A stretch of DNA of 64,000 bases, taken from assembly GCA_019321725.1 (NCBI GenBank), contig CM033105.1, forward strand, positions 10,801,632-10,865,631. Reading direction: 5' to 3'. The notes under the pieces were generated by a model. It searched no databases. It was not told the origin of the DNA and worked only from the letters and a program-made list of their open reading frames with translations. This DNA is from Paulownia fortunei. Its lineage: Eukaryota > Streptophyta > Magnoliopsida > Lamiales > Paulowniaceae. Position 1 is the stretch's first letter; the number at the start of each line of letters is the position of its first letter. A program made the position numbers and the translations under genes. This document shows positions 61,300 to 64,000 of the stretch, in pieces.

Positions 61300-62960
61300 T
61301 GTTAGAGTAGGATGCCCAACGCCCCAATTAGATTGGGTGTATTATACTCTTTTGCTTTTATAAAGACAATTTTTATTTCTGCACATTAGATAAAGTCTTT
61401 AGACCAAATTTAGCTACAGGGCATGGTCGCACATATGATGGCGATCATGGAACATGCCTTTAAGCTTTTTGTCTTAAATAAGTTCTGAGTCGAGAGCTTT
61501 TTGAGATAGGAAATCAAATAGCTCAGTAAGACTCGCACATATGATGCATGCTCATAAGACGAGAATGTCACATTCCATTGACATTAGCGTAGAGACATAA
61601 GTGCATGTATATGGGTGCTTGTTAGGGAATAAGTACACCGAACATAGCCCGCAAGAAATTCTTAGTTGGAGGCCTTGCCTGTCGAAATAAGAATTTTTGT
61701 GTTGTGATAGTACACGACAAATCCTCAAACTTGAGGCACGATGGTAGCAACTATTACAAACCCACTACTAGCTTAGTAGTGAATCTAAGAGGGTCACACA
61801 TCTTTATGGAAATTAACATTTTTAATTTTAGATTTTATCCAATGGTTGTAAATTAATTAATTAATACTGATTAATTAATTAATTAAGGGTTCTATTTAAT
61901 TTAATGGTTAAATTAAATTATTTAATTAAATAATTAGATTATTTAATTGGACCTAATTTGATTAGGAAGCCCAATTGGAGTAAATTAAATTAATCAATTG
62001 GATTGATTAAATTGGAATTGAATCAATTGAATTGATTTGGGGATTTTTGAGTTCAAGCCCAAAATTAATGTGGATCACTTAAGAAGCCCACTAAAATATA
62101 AAGAGAATAAATTAAATAAATATGATTTATTTAATTAACATATTTATAGATAAATAAATATAGTGATAGATTTTATGGGATAAAATCGGCCACTAAGATT
62201 TAATTTATGTATACATATAATTACAATATATATATATATATATGATATATATCTATCTTGATATTATTTGAAGAATTAAAATTAATATAAACAATGTATG
62301 TAGACAATTTTAATGATTAATGTAGTCTCAAATTATTGCACATACAATAGGAGAGAGAAAAGTGAAGAGTTTTTGGAAGATTTGGAATCCTTCTAAGATA
62401 AGGTTTTGAATTAGTTCAAAATTGAAAAACTTTCCAAGAGTTGGAAATGGATTAAAATTTTCAGCCCTATATATATGAGGGATGAAAATTACATAATCAA
62501 TTTAAAAAATTTGAGCAAAAAATATTTTGTTTAAAGTTTTCTATTTTTACTCTCCAAGAAAAGAAAAGAAAGAAAAAGAAAATCAGTTTATTGTTATTCT
62601 CTTCATATTATTGTTTCAAGAACTTAAAGAATCAATCTTTTTTGTTTTTGAAAATTTACTATGGTTCTAAATTAGTAAATAATTAAAAGGATACTAGCGA
62701 ATGATTTTGATTGGTGTTGTTCTTCTGTATTGTGGACCTGATAGAGGGGAGACACTTGGATCCCTATGAGTTCTGATAGTCCAGGATAAATAATTGATTG
62801 CTTCATTACCTACAACAATGGGAGTGCACAAAAGGTACAATCCGATTTTATAATTATTTATTTACTTGAATAAGTGCGATCGTTAAAATCGCTTTCGAAT
62901 CAATGGGGTTAAATTTATGTTTGATAAAAAATTTAATTTTCCACTGCGTATACCCCTTAC
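61300..62960 (+). mobile_element. Copia LTR (plus), A/E family, internally deleted and 3'-truncated
   Basis: Starts at the exact family terminus TGTTAGAGTAGGATGCCC and is collinear with the reverse complement of 5202-7414. About 450 bases are deleted at about 61757, and the last 20 or so (ending ...CCTAACA) are missing at 62960. The TATA-like CCCTATATATATGAGGG is at 62465-62481. A five-base flank AAAGA precedes it, but the other side is lost, so no duplication can be tested. Confidence 0.88.
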
Positions 62961-64000
62961 TGTAACATCCCTTAACTAAATGCAGAGTCTAAACAAGCTG
63001 ATACAGTTAAGTCAAGAAATGTTAATTTTTCATCAATATTAGAGTTATGGTTTTAATAAAAGTTCTCATTTTTAGCTATAAGAGAAAGAACTTGAATCGT
63101 TTTAAACACACTATATACATATATCAAAATTGAGTACATCTGTTTACAAAACCATAACAGAGCGGCTTATTTAAAAACAAAACAGAGTTTTCAAAATAAA
63201 CTAGAAAACAGTTCGAAGCATGGCATATGAACAAATCTCTGTCCTGCCGCTCTAGAGACTCTGTCAACCTCTAAACCTGTACATTTCCCCTGCACCACAT
63301 GAATCTAATGAGCTAAAGGCTCAGTAAGGTGAAACTGATACAATAACAAATAACATATATGCAGATCTCATAAATCATTAAATGCATTATTCTATTTAAT
63401 AACTTTCATTCATAAATCATTCTTTAGGGCCCTTGAAGTGTGGTACCTAACTAATAGCAACTGTTCATAATGATTGGCCAATAAGAGAACTAATACGGGG
63501 TTTCCATACTTGGTCTTTCAACCTTAGGTATTAACCGTATTCTATCTCATTCATTGTGGTTTTTCTATATCGGTTTTTCAACCTCAAGTATTTGCCACAA
63601 TGTGTTGGGTCCACCGGTCCCTCTCGCGTCCCTTATCTATCCAACCATCAATCAAGTACCATATTTTCTTTTCAAAAACCTCATTATATTCTTAATAGTG
63701 TCATGCTTCATGAACCATAAATGTATCAAACATTACATCATTTCACAAATAATAACAATCATATTAAAACATGAACAACATTATATAATTCTTGTGATAC
63801 AGCAAATGAAAGCTTCAACTTACCTCAATCCACTTTATGCTAAGTGAAAAGGTCAATCTCTTTAGAAGATAGGATGTATTAAAGGCTTAACATAATCAAA
63901 TCATGTACCATTTAATATCCTTTTTATAAATCATTTAGTCTATTCTAATTAAAATCATATACACTTTTCAATCTTTTGTAAACAATTCCTTATCAATTAC
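62961..64000 (-). mobile_element. Gypsy-like LTR of another family (minus), continues past window
   Basis: Begins TGTAACATCCC, the minus-strand form of a gypsy TGTTACA end, and contains GAGCTAAAGGCTCAGTAAGG, a counterpart of the GAGCTAACGCTCAGCAAG segment of the other gypsy LTRs. Otherwise it is unlike B and C. No primer site is beside it. The open frame 63554-63847 has no recognisable domain. Confidence 0.5.

Overview
This is nuclear DNA from a flowering plant. Three things show it: an intron-containing plant alkenal-reductase gene, a fragment of nuclear rDNA whose ITS1 carries the angiosperm GGCGC...GCGCCAAGGAA motif, and dense nested Ty1/copia and Ty3/gypsy LTR retrotransposons with plant-type primer sites. 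The ITS1 wording suggests an asterid, but I cannot name the species. No bacterial features, CRISPR arrays or tRNA genes were seen.

Layout. 1-2.68 kb: 5' half (three exons, minus strand) of an NADP-dependent 2-alkenal/double-bond reductase gene with a TATA box; it runs off the left edge. 2.68-4.8 kb: gene-free spacer with an unclassified remnant and a small foldback repeat. 4.8-5.2 kb and 33.9-35.3 kb: two halves of one gypsy LTR, split by a 28.7-kb copia complex (5202-33877) that has matching TGT...ACA-type outer ends and an identical TTTTC target-site duplication. The complex reads LTR / internal A / broken LTR / 10.7 kb of foreign nested repeats / internal E / LTR. Its last LTR itself holds a captured 2.9-kb chromovirus pol fragment. 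35.3-40 kb: a diverged copia LTR, a GC-rich repeat, two copia pieces in inverted orientation joined at a perfect hairpin, and a gag piece of a second gypsy group with a tRNA-Asp-like primer site. 40.8-42.8 kb: a 2,057-bp block duplicated at equal length at 13.3-15.4 kb. 42.6-61.3 kb: Del/Tekay-like gypsy copies: G (minus), an 18S/ITS1 rDNA fragment at the junction, B (plus), a copia LTR piece, then C and D (plus) sharing one LTR in a tandem LTR-internal-LTR-internal array. 61.3-63 kb: copia LTR (plus). 63-64 kb: another gypsy-like LTR.

Apart from the reductase, every coding region is a decayed transposon remnant. What remains informative is structural: primer sites, polypurine tracts, LTR ends, shared nonsense codons and junctions that let the order of insertion and rearrangement be read. 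Copies of the same family share identical disabling mutations, which suggests they were spread as defective, trans-mobilised elements or by local duplication. Exact identities and ages would need alignments that were not run here.
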